From Vitis vinifera (taxonomy: Eukaryota; Streptophyta; Magnoliopsida; Vitales; Vitaceae): a DNA stretch of 64,000 nucleotides. The notes under the pieces were generated by a model. It had not been told where the DNA came from. It saw only the letters and a list, made by a program, of their open reading frames with translations, and ran no database searches. The DNA lies in contig NC_081812.1 in the NCBI RefSeq assembly GCF_030704535.1, forward strand, positions 15,783,001-15,847,000. The letters run 5' to 3'. Below are positions 37,901 through 49,100 of the stretch, piece after piece (position 1 is the first letter of the stretch; every line of letters begins with the position of its first letter). A program made the translations under genes and the position numbers.

Positions 37901-40505
37901 AAACCTCCGACACCACGATAAAGTAGTTGTGTCAGTAAGGTAGAGGGTTGTAGTTCTTACCTTAGTCGCCTTATTAGTTAGTGCGATAGCATCGAAATAC
38001 CTCTCTATGCACCACAAGAAGTTGTCCAACTCCTTGGCATCTCGTTTGCCACTGAACATGTGTGGCTTGGGCACCTCCAGCCTTGGTGCCTTATGAGTGG
38101 CCATGGCTCATGCTGATACGACAATCTTGTAGATGGCCAGCTCTTGTCGAACCTCCTGATCTAGGGATTCCATGCGTGTAGCCAAGGCCTCCACTCTTGA
38201 CTTCATGTTAGCAAACATGTTCATGACCTTGTCTTGGAAGGACAAGAACTCCTCATGTGACACCGACTGAACTTGTGAGCCTAGCATCCCCTCACGAAGG
38301 TCTTGGATATGCTCCCTTAGATCTTCTAAGCCCTTCTCCATGCCTTGCTCAATCAAGTCCACCCTCTCCTGGGTGTCTGCCATGGCTAGCTCCATCTTGG
38401 CTAGCCTTGCCTTCATGTTGGCTAAGTCATCATGAAATTTATCCTTCCTGTCCTTACCTCATGCAGCAGGCTTGGTCTCCCTTCCACGGGTTTACTCACT
38501 AGTCTCATCCATATTGGAGCCCAACATATCCGCTTCGTACCCATGCTCTGATATCAATTGTCACGGACTTGGTCTTTTCCTAAACTCGTGCGGCACTTAG
38601 ACAAGTCAACTCCTTGATCTTGCTAAGTTAGCCTTACTCCTGATGCTGAGCTTGCTAGGCTAAGACGCACCCAACTTAAAAGTTTTAGAGGGCGTAGTAG
38701 GCAACACTTAAAAAATGAAAGCTTTATTACTCAAAGGAAGCATTACAAGTGCTTTGGAATTCGCTTGTTTGGTTAGGAAGTGATTTTGGGTGGTGTCTTG
38801 GCCAAATGAGGCATTTACCTATTTATAGGCACCTTAGGAAGTCTCTAGAACCTTGGAAGGTTCCTTACAAATCAAGAATAATCTAGAAGTTTCTACATTA
38901 GTCTATGTACAAGATGTCTTTGGAAGACTTTAGAACACCCCACATTATTTCAATGCTCTCCTAGCTAAGTGTAGAGATGTGTGGACATCTCTAGTCCTCT
39001 TTAAAAGCTTCCATACTCTTTCACTTTGTAACTAAGTGTAGATGTCTTCAAGGGTCTCTAGAAGCTTCCTACCTCCTATATAAGCCTATGGGAAGGGTTA
39101 TTTGAAGCATCTTGTGACAATAAGCTGTTGACTGCGGGTTCAGATCAGGCTGAGCGTCTGTTCTTTGACTCAGCCTGCAGTTGACAGTCCTTCCACATAG
39201 ATGAAACCAATGTTACTGAATGTAACTCATGTTGAATTCAGTAGTGGTTGTTTCGGTGAACCTATATATATGATATTGTGATCTGGGTTTGTTTTTATAA
39301 GTGAGCAGGAATTGTGTACTGGCGTTGTGTTACAATTAGATTATAATTAGGCTACTCTGTTCACTTGGGTTTGTTTTCATGAATGAGCAAGGATTGGTTT
39401 ATTGGCATTGTGCTACAGTCAAGGCACTCTTTTATGCCAAACATTCCTTGCAACACTGGCCCAGTAAAGATGGGCAGTCTTTTATTTCATTCCAAACATC
39501 AAAAACTCCGACAAATCATCTTCCCAAAGTGATAACATTTTATTATATGTATAATAATCTGACCTCTACTGTATTATAAGCTTGTTGAAGTGTATGCTAG
39601 TCTCCATAATCTGTGGAAAAATATCATATCATGTTTGTTAAAGCTAGTAATAACATAATGATGGAACATTTAAACCTAGCTCAAAATGATGCACCAAATG
39701 GTTCGCTAGGGCCTGATGATGATGAAACATATGCATGCATAGAAAATTCAAGATTTTGTATTCTTCTTGGATGAGAGATTTCCATGTTCATGGTTAATTA
39801 ATTCCCATCTGATGGATGACTCTGTTCTAAAGTCTTCATTTTTTATACCTTCCAAAGTTGCATATGGAGTGGAAGGTTTTCTTTTGCTTTTACTTTTATA
39901 GTATTAATCACTGGAAAAAGTAGCTTGTGATGTTTATATTAAATAGGATCTTAGCATATTATCATTTCTATTGCAATAGCTTATAGTAGCCACAAAAAGG
40001 CTTTAAATGTTAAAATACGAAAATCTGGGATTGGTTAAACAAATATGAGGGATGCAGATGAATTGTGAATGCTAATGGTCTGTGGATCTGTCATTCCTGG
40101 TCATTGTACAAAAAAAAAATGTGGACAATTTGACATACTATTTTCACCATGTATCACGATTTTCAATTTTCTGTATTATAATTCTACTGTGTCTATCGTT
40201 GCTTCACGGTTGTGGGATTTTTGGGTTAAGAAGGAAAAAATACTGCTCAACATATTAAGATACTGCAATGCTAAAGATTGTGTTTTATTTTGTTTTCCTT
40301 GTCAAAACAACATTGCAGTCTAAGGATGTACAATTCATTGGTGGAGAGATGTTTCACCGATTGTGTTGATAGCTTCCCGCGGAAATCCCTAGACAAGCAG
40401 GAAGAAACATGTGTTCGCAGGTGTGCTGAGAAGTTCCTGAAGCACTCAATGCGTGTTGGCATGAGATTTGCAGAGCTTAACCAAGGAACAGCTACACAGG
40501 ATTAA
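34981..40505 (+). CDS. TIM9: TIM9, small Tim chaperone of mitochondrial intermembrane space
   Basis: Small Tim protein that partners TIM10 in a hexamer, escorting hydrophobic carrier precursors from TOM to the TIM22 complex. Two exons, 34981-35075 and 40319-40505, give 93 aa, the same length as I recall for Arabidopsis TIM9. The twin CX3C motifs are intact: CFTDC (43-47) and CVRRC (63-67), forming the disulphide-linked helical hairpin. The C-terminal [18 protein letters not shown] is a TIM9 signature. No cleavable presequence is expected, because import uses the MIA40 relay. The single intron is 5243 bp and contains a complete small LTR retrotransposon in antisense orientation, yet the splice signals and frame are sound (AG, then T across the junction gives Ser32). 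It shares its promoter with the kinesin-10 gene. Confidence 0.96.
35895..35972 (+). repeat. two-copy tandem repeat in the TIM9 intron
   Basis: GATGTTTGATGGTTGG occurs twice, about 41 bp apart, each copy preceded by TTAGAT and TTTTAAAG and followed by a TATGGGAG or CATGGGAG variant. A small local duplication. Confidence 0.75.
36355..36909 (-). repeat. LTR, downstream copy of the gag-only element
   Basis: 555 bp. It lacks a short segment containing TTACTCAAAGGAAGC that is present in the other LTR near 38720-38745, and has a small extra piece (TTTACAACGC) near 36680. Confidence 0.85.
37382..38416 (-). pseudogene. retrotransposon gag with in-frame stops
   Basis: Three open segments (38416-38108, 38104-37673, 37648-37382) lie in one reading frame and are separated only by TGA codons at 38110-38108 and 37675-37673. 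The first is a coiled-coil-like, Glu/Arg-rich N-terminal region. The second is the gag core ([15 protein letters not shown] and related retrotransposon-gag features). The third ends in a CCHC knuckle, [13 protein letters not shown]. Plant Ty3/gypsy gag proteins look like this. TGA in place of CGA is the change expected from deamination of methylated CpG, but TGA as a genuine terminator of separate frames cannot be excluded. Confidence 0.75.
38559..39119 (-). repeat. LTR, upstream copy of the gag-only element
   Basis: 561 bp. Read on the minus strand it lies directly before the primer-binding-site-like sequence at about 38540-38557, which sets the element's orientation. Confidence 0.85.
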
Positions 40506-42660
40506 GTGTTAGCTCATCAACTTTTTGCAATGGAAAACCAATCGGAAAATGTTGAAATGGTTTATCATTGGAGTATGGGTTTAGGATGGGTTTTGTTATT
40601 TTGTTATACGTCTGCATTTGTGATTAAATCTGATAACCTTGTTTAAGGTAGCATTATATACTGGGACGGAAATGAATTAAAAACTTCATTTTGAGTGTCT
40701 TGTTTCTCATTGAAAGGATTAGGGAGACTTGTTGTCATGATTAATTTGTCATGACTTATGAATCTTGATAGATGTTGTAGAAACATCATGGTTAGCCATT
40801 TTTTGTAATGGAGACGAGGCAGAATATGGGGCAAGTTGAGAATGTCATGAGTTGGGGCAATACCATTTTGAGTGGTTTTTTTGGTGGCTAATAGCTATTA
40901 CTTGCATGGCCATACAGACTTGGACCAGGTTTACTTCGTCTTGCTGGCCACCCCTGTGTTGATTCTGTTTTTCTATAAGCTGGGCTTAAGATTATTTAGA
41001 TAATATTCATCCATCATAATCCGTCTGTGTTGGTCCCGAATTAATGGCCTTATTGGATTTAGCTTTCGCTTTAGATAATTCGGTTGATTTTTCTAAAACA
41101 GGGAAATCACTTTGCGTGTTTTGAGCAGTCGCCTAGTGCATAAGTCCATCGTAACCTGTAAAAACTAAAAAAAATAAAAAATAAGATGTGATTACTAGTA
41201 GGATTAGAAAGTTAATGGTAAAAATCTCAGTCGTTGACTTGGGTAGCTGCTATACTGTCCATAGATATTGCTCACACTGCCCCCTGCTCTCCAATCAGCA
41301 GCAAAGAAGCGGTCAATTCTGATTTCTGACAAAATTGGGCATCACCATCACTACCCGATTCTTCCCGTGTTCATTCTACGACATTATCATTCTTGATATT
41401 TTACCGCAATGGCACGATTCCTTGTCGTTGATTTATCCGCTTCCCTTTTTCCCCTTTTCGACAATCCCCAATCCCCTTCATTTTCACTTTGGGACAGCTA
41501 AAACATCTCGTCCTTCATTCTTTCCCTTGAAGCAAATGGGGATTTGAAATCCATGCAAGAGGAAAACAATTCATATTAATTTAGGATTTCATAAAAAAAT
41601 ACTTCTTTTATTTTGAGTTAATGAAATTGACAGAAGAGTTTCCATGGATTTGTTACCGCCTTAATTAATTACCAAAAGTTTTTATTTATTTTAAGAAAAG
41701 ATCCGATGTTTCTCATGTGCATCAAGTTCCATGGAAATCGTCCTATCATTAAATACGTGGCATTTTCAAGGCAGGTTCGGAAGATTCAACGGTCGCCTGT
41801 TAAAAAAGCAAGGATGGTTTGATGTAATTCCAATACCTCCCCCAATTTAGTTAAAACGTATCTTTCAGATCAAGCTTCGATCATTTCGGTTCCAATCCAA
41901 CGGTCCGAAATTACCCGGGAAGCATCCACAGCTCCGAAACATGCTCGACCTTTAACGCGGTGGCCATCACGGAAGAGTGCCGTTTGAGGTTCAAACTTTT
42001 GCCCTTAACGTTTGGGGCAGCCGTCAATAGCCGTTACCCTGATATCCCCTTAATATCTCACAAGTTTCCTCGCTTTTCATAACGGCATGTCACGACGACG
42101 TCGGTGCTGCGATTCATTATTATTTTTATAATTCCTTGTTTATTCATTTTTCGCCCCTTGTTGCTTCTCTCTCATTCAACGGGCGAGGTTTTTTCGAAAG
42201 CTCTCTATCACAGAAGGGTTTCTTGGGCTCCGAAAGGCCTCCAACCCTATTGCTCTCTCTCGATGAGCTTCACCACTTCTCAATAAGCGGAGGTCAGTTT
42301 ACTTTGAGATTTTTCTAGATTGGCTTTTTCCAAATAGTTTCATGTGTTGTAACTGTCTTGATCATGTAACCCTGTTTTCTTCAATTCAACTGCCTCTGAT
42401 TCATATAAGATTCATGGGAATTTCGCCTTTCTGAATTGTAAACCCTAGAATTGTCTCTCTTTCAGGTAAATTTGGTTTTGTTTTTATCTGTTTTGATCTG
42501 ACTCCTGTTTCCAAGATCTGCGTTTTGTTTGTTTTTTATTATTGGGCGGTGGGAATTTGGGAATTCTGGTGGTGAGTAGGGTTTGTAGTAATTAGGGTTT
42601 TGTTTTATTTGGTTTTTTGTTAATTAGGATGTTGGTTTTTGAAGGTGACGATAGAAGGCG
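40506..42660 (+). other. intergenic region and MYB3R 5' UTR
   Basis: The TIM9 3' UTR runs from 40506. From about 41200 the sequence becomes less AT-rich and is the MYB3R upstream region. A 5' UTR exon probably ends at about 42291 (GCGGAG before GTCAGTTT), with an acceptor at about 42627 (TTAATTAG). A seven-codon upstream ORF (MSFTTSQ) lies at 42263-42286 in that leader. No other gene seen. Confidence 0.45.
41788..42182 (+). promoter_or_regulatory. cluster of MSA-core (AACGG) motifs upstream of MYB3R
   Basis: AACGG occurs at 41788, 41899, 42081 and 42178 on the plus strand, and as CCGTT at 41980 and 42031. The site at 41899 reads TCCAACGGTCC and matches the mitosis-specific activator consensus YCYAACGGYYA except at the last base. 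Six cores in about 395 bp is well above the fewer than one expected by chance for a given 5-mer on both strands. MYB3R proteins bind MSA elements, so autoregulation is possible. Confidence 0.5.
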
Positions 42661-45600
42661 ATGGCTGATGTGAAACTGGAAGAGGAGGAGTGCTGTGTTG
42701 AGAATAAGCAACTGGTGACCGCATCAAGCTCCTCTCTTTCTGAAGGCAGTGGTAGTGTTACTGTCAAGTCCCCAGGCATATGCAGTCCAGCTACGACCTC
42801 GCCATCACATAGGTATTGTTTGCTCTTCTACTTTGTCCATTTTTTTTTTCTTTTTGTTTTCAGTTGCAGTTATGGTGTTAAATCTTATGAATAGTAAATC
42901 ATCAACTTAATTGAGTGAACTGTGGTTGGGAGTGCGCTAGAAACTTCTAGACATTAAATTATTTTGTTTGATTTACAGCAGTTGTTTTGACTATGTGAAT
43001 TGCATATATGGCGCTATAGCTTGTAGATATTTGTTTGGTGTCTCAGGATGTTAAATTTTTGGAAATTGCATTTCAAAACCATTTTTAATTATTACCGGTT
43101 TCTGTGGCAGCACAACAATAGAGATTCCTCACTGATAAAAAGTCTTACAGTTCTTTAAAAGAAAAGCCAAAATGTTAAAATCAGAAAGAGGATTACTTAT
43201 ATCCTAGCATAAAATAGGTAACAAGATTTTGTGCCCATTAAATTGGCAAGAATAGAAGACACTATTACTCGAAAACAGGACCTTAGAATGGTGTGAAAGA
43301 TTTTATCGCTTATGGTATATGGCATCTTCAAGATCTTTGTATGAACTAAATTAGTCAGAAAAGTATTGATGAAGACAATGTTTGAGCCTAACATGCTCAA
43401 ACGTAGGACCTTGGGATGATGCTGAAGACTCTTCCATATAAGCCAAAGGAAAATTTCTTAGAACTTAGTAACAGCTTCATTCAGCTTATGTTGTGGAAAT
43501 TTCGTTAATACTCCAAGATAAGCATATCATTTTCTTGATTACATCTGCAGTATTTCCAGTTGTTTCAACAATTTTGTTTATTTTTTATTTCAATTTCCCA
43601 TTGAAACAAACTGAGCCTAAAAGTGGGTCTAATATGTGAGATATGAGAATTATAATTTGTGAGAGGATGAGATATTGGTATCTTCTTGGTCTCAGATGCT
43701 TAAAATTCTTCCATCCTCAGAAAGCCTTATGTTTTATTTGGGTCTTGGAAAGTACTAGTGAAAGAGGGGGGAAAAAATGGAAGAAGAAATTTCAAATTCT
43801 CTTGTTTGGTTTGCATGGAAAATTCAAAGGAAAATGAAGACTAATGAAAGGTTTTAAAAACTTGTTCATCTTCATTCTCTAAAATGGGAATGAAATTGAA
43901 AAAGGATTGGAGTAAAAAATCGATTTAGCTCAAACCTATTTTGTTATTTTCCTCACTTTTTTTTCCTTCCCTTTTCTTTTTCCCTCACACTTTCCATGAT
44001 TCAAATGAAGGCTTAGAATAAGTAAGAGAAGTGACCTTGAATAGCTAAATAAAGGTGTATTTGTTGAATGGTTTGACCTTCTGTTTTTGACAATCAATTT
44101 TTCCACTTTGAGAAACAGAAGCGTCTTGATAAAATATTTCAGAATGGACCAAAGGAGAGCACTTTCTAAATATTTGAGGTACTTAATGAATCGTCCCTTT
44201 AGATTCAAAGATAAGGTCAAATAATTATGAACAGAATCACCCATAAAAAAGAAGGATTAAATTCTTGCACATCAATACACCAATAGTAATGTAGAATTAT
44301 GAAAGTGAATAGTTGTCTGCAACCTTCAATGTAAGTTTATGAATACTTTGTTCAAAACCTTTTTAAATGAGAAGCTAACTTTGTAATAATAATGATTCTT
44401 TAGAAAGACAATGAAAACACATATGTTATGTCGGGAGAAGTACATAAAGGTACATTCCCCTTTTTATAGGAAAATGAGAATTATGAGGCATATAAAACTT
44501 ATATTCAAATTTTGACACATCTGTTTTTTGAATTTTGCATCCAAACATTGTCTGCCCTTTTAAGTAGTGTGACATAAGGAACTCAAATTTTGTCTCGTCT
44601 TTTGGTGACTCATGTATATTCCTTCTATGCTTCGGGTTGCCTTTGAAGCACCCTTTTTCTAATATATCTTCTGTGGGTTTATCTATCAAAAAAAAAAAAG
44701 GGAACTCAAATTTTGACACATCCGTTTGTTGAACTTCACATCAAAACATTGTCTTCCCTTTTAAGCAATGTGAAATAAGGAACTCATGGAAACTCTTTTG
44801 GTTGGAAAAAACTTGTGGAAACTTTATTAATATCTTTTTAAAAAATTAAGGTAGATTCCAAATATGATAGACATTAAAAGGTAATATAAAAGGTGGGTTT
44901 GTTCTTGGGATGGTGAAACAATTTTTCTGGTTCTGTTGTGACTCGAAGCATTTGGAAGAGTTACAGTCTTAGCAAGGTCATAACTACTATCTTCAAGAGT
45001 GGTAACATCCGAATTCCCAATTATTATTTTTTTGGTAAGAAACAGCGATTTCATTGCATTGAAATTCCAGATTAATTTTTACCATGTCAGAACCACTGAA
45101 AGGATTAGTGGTTTGCATTTTCTCGATGGAAGCAGATACAAAGACTTGTTTCATTTTGTAGAATAACAAACCTGACCAAATTTTATTAAGTAAAAACAAT
45201 AGTTATCTATTTTAATTAGTTTTTTTCTTGGTTTGGGCTTTCAGATGTTTCATAATAGACCATTCAGTTTGATATCCTGTCCAAGTTCCTTATCTTGTCG
45301 AGTACTTATTGGTTATCAATATGTAAAAGTAATTTTTGCTAGATGGTAGATCTTTGATCCTATTTACCTGTGGGCTTGGTGTCTGATCTATTAAATGGAA
45401 AGGGTTCCTGCTCCTGCTTCATGCATTTTTCTCTCTGAACAACTCTGCAACACTGGATCTATTTTCATATTTGGTTTGGACAAGTTGGGACTTGGCACCA
45501 ATCAAATCTAACATATTCAATACCACAGTAAAAGAACATGAAACTGTTCATGTTCCAGACATGGTATTTTGAAAAAAAAATTACCAGACATGGTATTTTG

Positions 45601-48600
45601 AAATTTGATGCTCCCAATCTTGTCCTTACTACTGGTGCTGCATCTTCTTCATGATTTGGACACTTGGGTTTTAAATTTTATTGCTCACTGTTCAGTGTGT
45701 GCTTGTCCTATTCTTATTTGCATCTTTTTACACTTCCCAATGAAGCTTTAAATTGCTTTTCAAGTTAGATTTTGATCCCTACATATTAAGAAATCTAGAT
45801 GCTGGTAAAAATTACTCTGAGAACGATTTAGTGTGCTTAGGATTTTACAGAAATAGTCTTGCATTTGGGGATTAATTATGTGATTTTCAATTTGTAGGAG
45901 GACGACTGGCCCTATTAGGCGAGCAAAGGGCGGTTGGACTCCACAGGAGGTAGGCAGTTCTCTTATCTAGAATCTTTTTGTTGTATCATTTATGTTTGCT
46001 AGCTCATTAAAGGCTGAGGATAGGACATGTAAGCCATTTATCACCCATGTTCATCTGTCTTATGCTATAATGCTGCTTGGGTTTTCATTATTCTTTTTGG
46101 AATCATTATTTTGGTTACTAACAACCTCTTTGATTTGCAACAGGATGATACATTAAGAACTGCTGTAGCATACTTCAAGGGGAAGAGTTGGAAGAAAATA
46201 GGTTTGATTCACTCCTCCCTGTTGTTTCTGGTATTTCTGTTTAGTGTAAAGCTGCTTTAGTAGCCTTGAGAGTAGATACAATCACACAATGTCCCTGTTT
46301 GAGAGTACCACAGTTTTATGTATGTTTGCTGTCATGCATTGCTCCATGCTGTGCACTGGCATGTACCCTTCAAGATTTGGCTGATTGTGTTATGCTCTTC
46401 TTGGATTTAATATAATTCATATTCCAGTTCAAACAACTTATTGCTTGTGGGATGACTAGGACAGGCTTCAAATATAAACCCTGTGAATTTGGTGAAAACA
46501 TTAATGATTTCAATTAATTACACTAATGTTGACTTTGAAATATTATCCAGACCCACATTGTGGTGTGAGAGTTATGTCAATATCTTTATTTTATTGCTTA
46601 TTTATTTTTTCATCTCGATGTAAAATATTCTGAACAATCTTGCTTTTCTTGTGTCCACCTTAAGATAATTAAGTTGGTCGGCCCAAAGCTTTGTTTGGAA
46701 AAAGATCCCATAGTTTTTTTTGGATGTGGGCCTCTCTATAATCGATTTATATTTTTCCTTTATTATTTATTATATTACCAAAAACCAACCAACACTGAAA
46801 TGGGATTCAATGCTTGTTCTCATTTGGATGCAGGCTACATTAGATTATTATTATTATTATTTTATTTTTATTTATTTTTGGTTTCTTTTCTTATATAATC
46901 TATCATATAATCTATTAACAATTACCAACCATATAATGCTGTGATGATTATTTAAAGCTTGTGATTACTAACAAGATGTTTGGTCTTCCATCCGTCTCTG
47001 TCACTTCTTTTTCAAACTCTCACACTTCTAACTCCTTTCTTTCTTCTTTGCCTCATGTATCCTGAACTTCAATAAAAATGCACAGTTCTAACTTTTCCTT
47101 GATTATATAATGTATCACCAAATACCTACCATATAATGGCTTGATGGGATTAAAATTTATGGTAACTGATAAGATATTTCTTCTTTTAATTGTTGGTTCT
47201 TCCTCATTATCATGATGATCGCTATCCTTATCTTCTTCTTCTTTTTTGCCTTTTCTCCTTTTCCCACACACATAAATGCCTCATTTTTTTGGAAACTTCT
47301 AACTAGAGTATTATGATCTTGGAATGAGAGAGGAATGTGAAAACAATATGCAGTTACAGATGCAAAAAAATGGAAACAAGTATGATGTATTAGATCAATT
47401 CAGATGATGTGTTCCTTCAGCTAATTGAGAAATATTTAATGGTGGAGATTTTTTTTTCTTTTGATAGACAAATAAGAATATATTAAAGTTCCAATTAAAA
47501 AGCGCCAGTGCATAGGAAGTATACAAAGGGGCCTAAAAAGAAAAAAGAAATACAACCAACAGCCACAGCCACAGCCACAACCACAGCCACATTCTAACTA
47601 CTTAGAACACAATCTCCCAATGAAGTCTAGCAAGGATGGAAAACCAATTTGAAAACCATCATGAAGAAATCATTAAGACCACTGGTATAAGTTGCAAATA
47701 AGGAAATCCTTTAGAAATTTGATCTGAGCATTTCACCCTTTTAAAGGATCTTTGATCACCCTCCTGCCAAATTGTATAGAATAGACAAAGAGGACCTGTT
47801 CTCCATGCCTTTCTTCTCTTTTTACCACAAAACTTCCATGTCAAACTGTTAGCAACTCTTCCACCAGGGAAGGAGAGCCCAATAGATGCTAAATAAAGAG
47901 AAAAAAACATGCTACATTCGAGGAGGAGATGGTCTATTGATACAAGTGCATTTTTACATAAATAGCAATAACTTGGCAAAAACAAGCATCTTCTTTTCAG
48001 CTGATCCAGGGTTAGGATTCTTCACCATGCAACCTTGCACACAAAGAAACCCATTTTAGTGGGAGCCTAAGAACCTACCTTTGAGGGGAAAGACACTTCT
48101 CCATCTAGCTTGAAAGCCTAATAGAAAGACTTCACTTGGAATTTCCCATTCTGCCAAGCATTCCAAACCATTCTATCCACCTCCACACTACACCTTCCTA
48201 ACACATATGGCTTATGTAGCATCTCCTTAACATTATCCATCTCCCAATCTTGGAAATGTCCTAGGAAACACAAGTTTCACAATACCTTCCCACTTTCTAC
48301 CACTTGAAAATCATCCACCCAAGCCTCCTTGAAAACTACAAAAGAGAATAGAAAGGGAAAAAAGGCCTTCAAAGGAACATCACCACATAGTGGTGGAGAA
48401 CTTAGTAAACCGAAAAACCATTAAGACTGACCCAACAAAACTTTAACAAATGGATTTTTACAAATCCAGGAGAACCCAAATTGTAAGTATGTTTTTATGA
48501 AATGAAAAAAAAAAAAACTTGGATATTAATAATTTAATAATGAGGAACCTTAGTACATTTAAGGTCAATGTTTAAAAGGCTATTGAGGCTAGCCTCAATG

Positions 48601-49061
48601 CGAGGCACTATGCATTAGTCTTGATGCTTTATAGCTTTAGCAGAGAATTACTCTTGAATTAATCTTAAGCCTTACTTTGTTGAGGCTTACAACCTTGATG
48701 CTGTAACCTTGAGGTTGTTGAGAGCTAAGCCTCAACTATTCAATGGGTTTTATTGTGTTTTGGGCTTTTATGGGATTTTTCTACTTAGATATTATAAGTG
48801 GCTTAAACATTGGGTTTTTTGGCATCTAACTTATATGTGTTAGGTTTGGTGTCTAGATCTTGGGATAAACCCCTTTAAAAAGGAAAAATGAGGGGAAATA
48901 GAAATTGCGAAAAAAAAGGTGGAGTTGTTGGTCACTGTACTGGTTGGGTCATATATAATTATTATCTTATTATTGATGGATAAAGGAGGGAAACCACTCC
49001 AATTGGTTGATGAAAAAGAAGAATGATTGGATGTCACCATTGATGGGGAAGTTGATAATGC

Positions 49062-49100
<39 letters not shown>

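Larger units (their letters stand above)
36355..39119 (-). mobile_element. non-autonomous LTR retrotransposon (gag only)
   Basis: Two direct LTRs, 36355-36909 and 38559-39119, start TGTCAC and end TGTGACA, so TG...CA ends are present. On the minus strand the upstream LTR (38559-39119) is followed directly by TTGATATCAGAGCATGG, resembling the primer site for initiator Met-tRNA (TGGTATCAGAGC). The other LTR is preceded by the purine tract GGGTGGAGGAGA. The 1.65-kb interior encodes only a broken gag with a zinc knuckle (37382-38416). There is no protease, reverse transcriptase, RNase H or integrase. This is the layout of TR-GAG-type elements. The LTRs have diverged by many substitutions plus indels, so the insertion is old. 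No exact target duplication is seen (CATAG at left, ATAAG at right). Confidence 0.85.

Noticed and set aside
36350-39124. Target-site duplication for the gag-only LTR element
   Set aside because: Left flank CATAG and right flank ATAAG do not match well enough to claim a 5-bp duplication.
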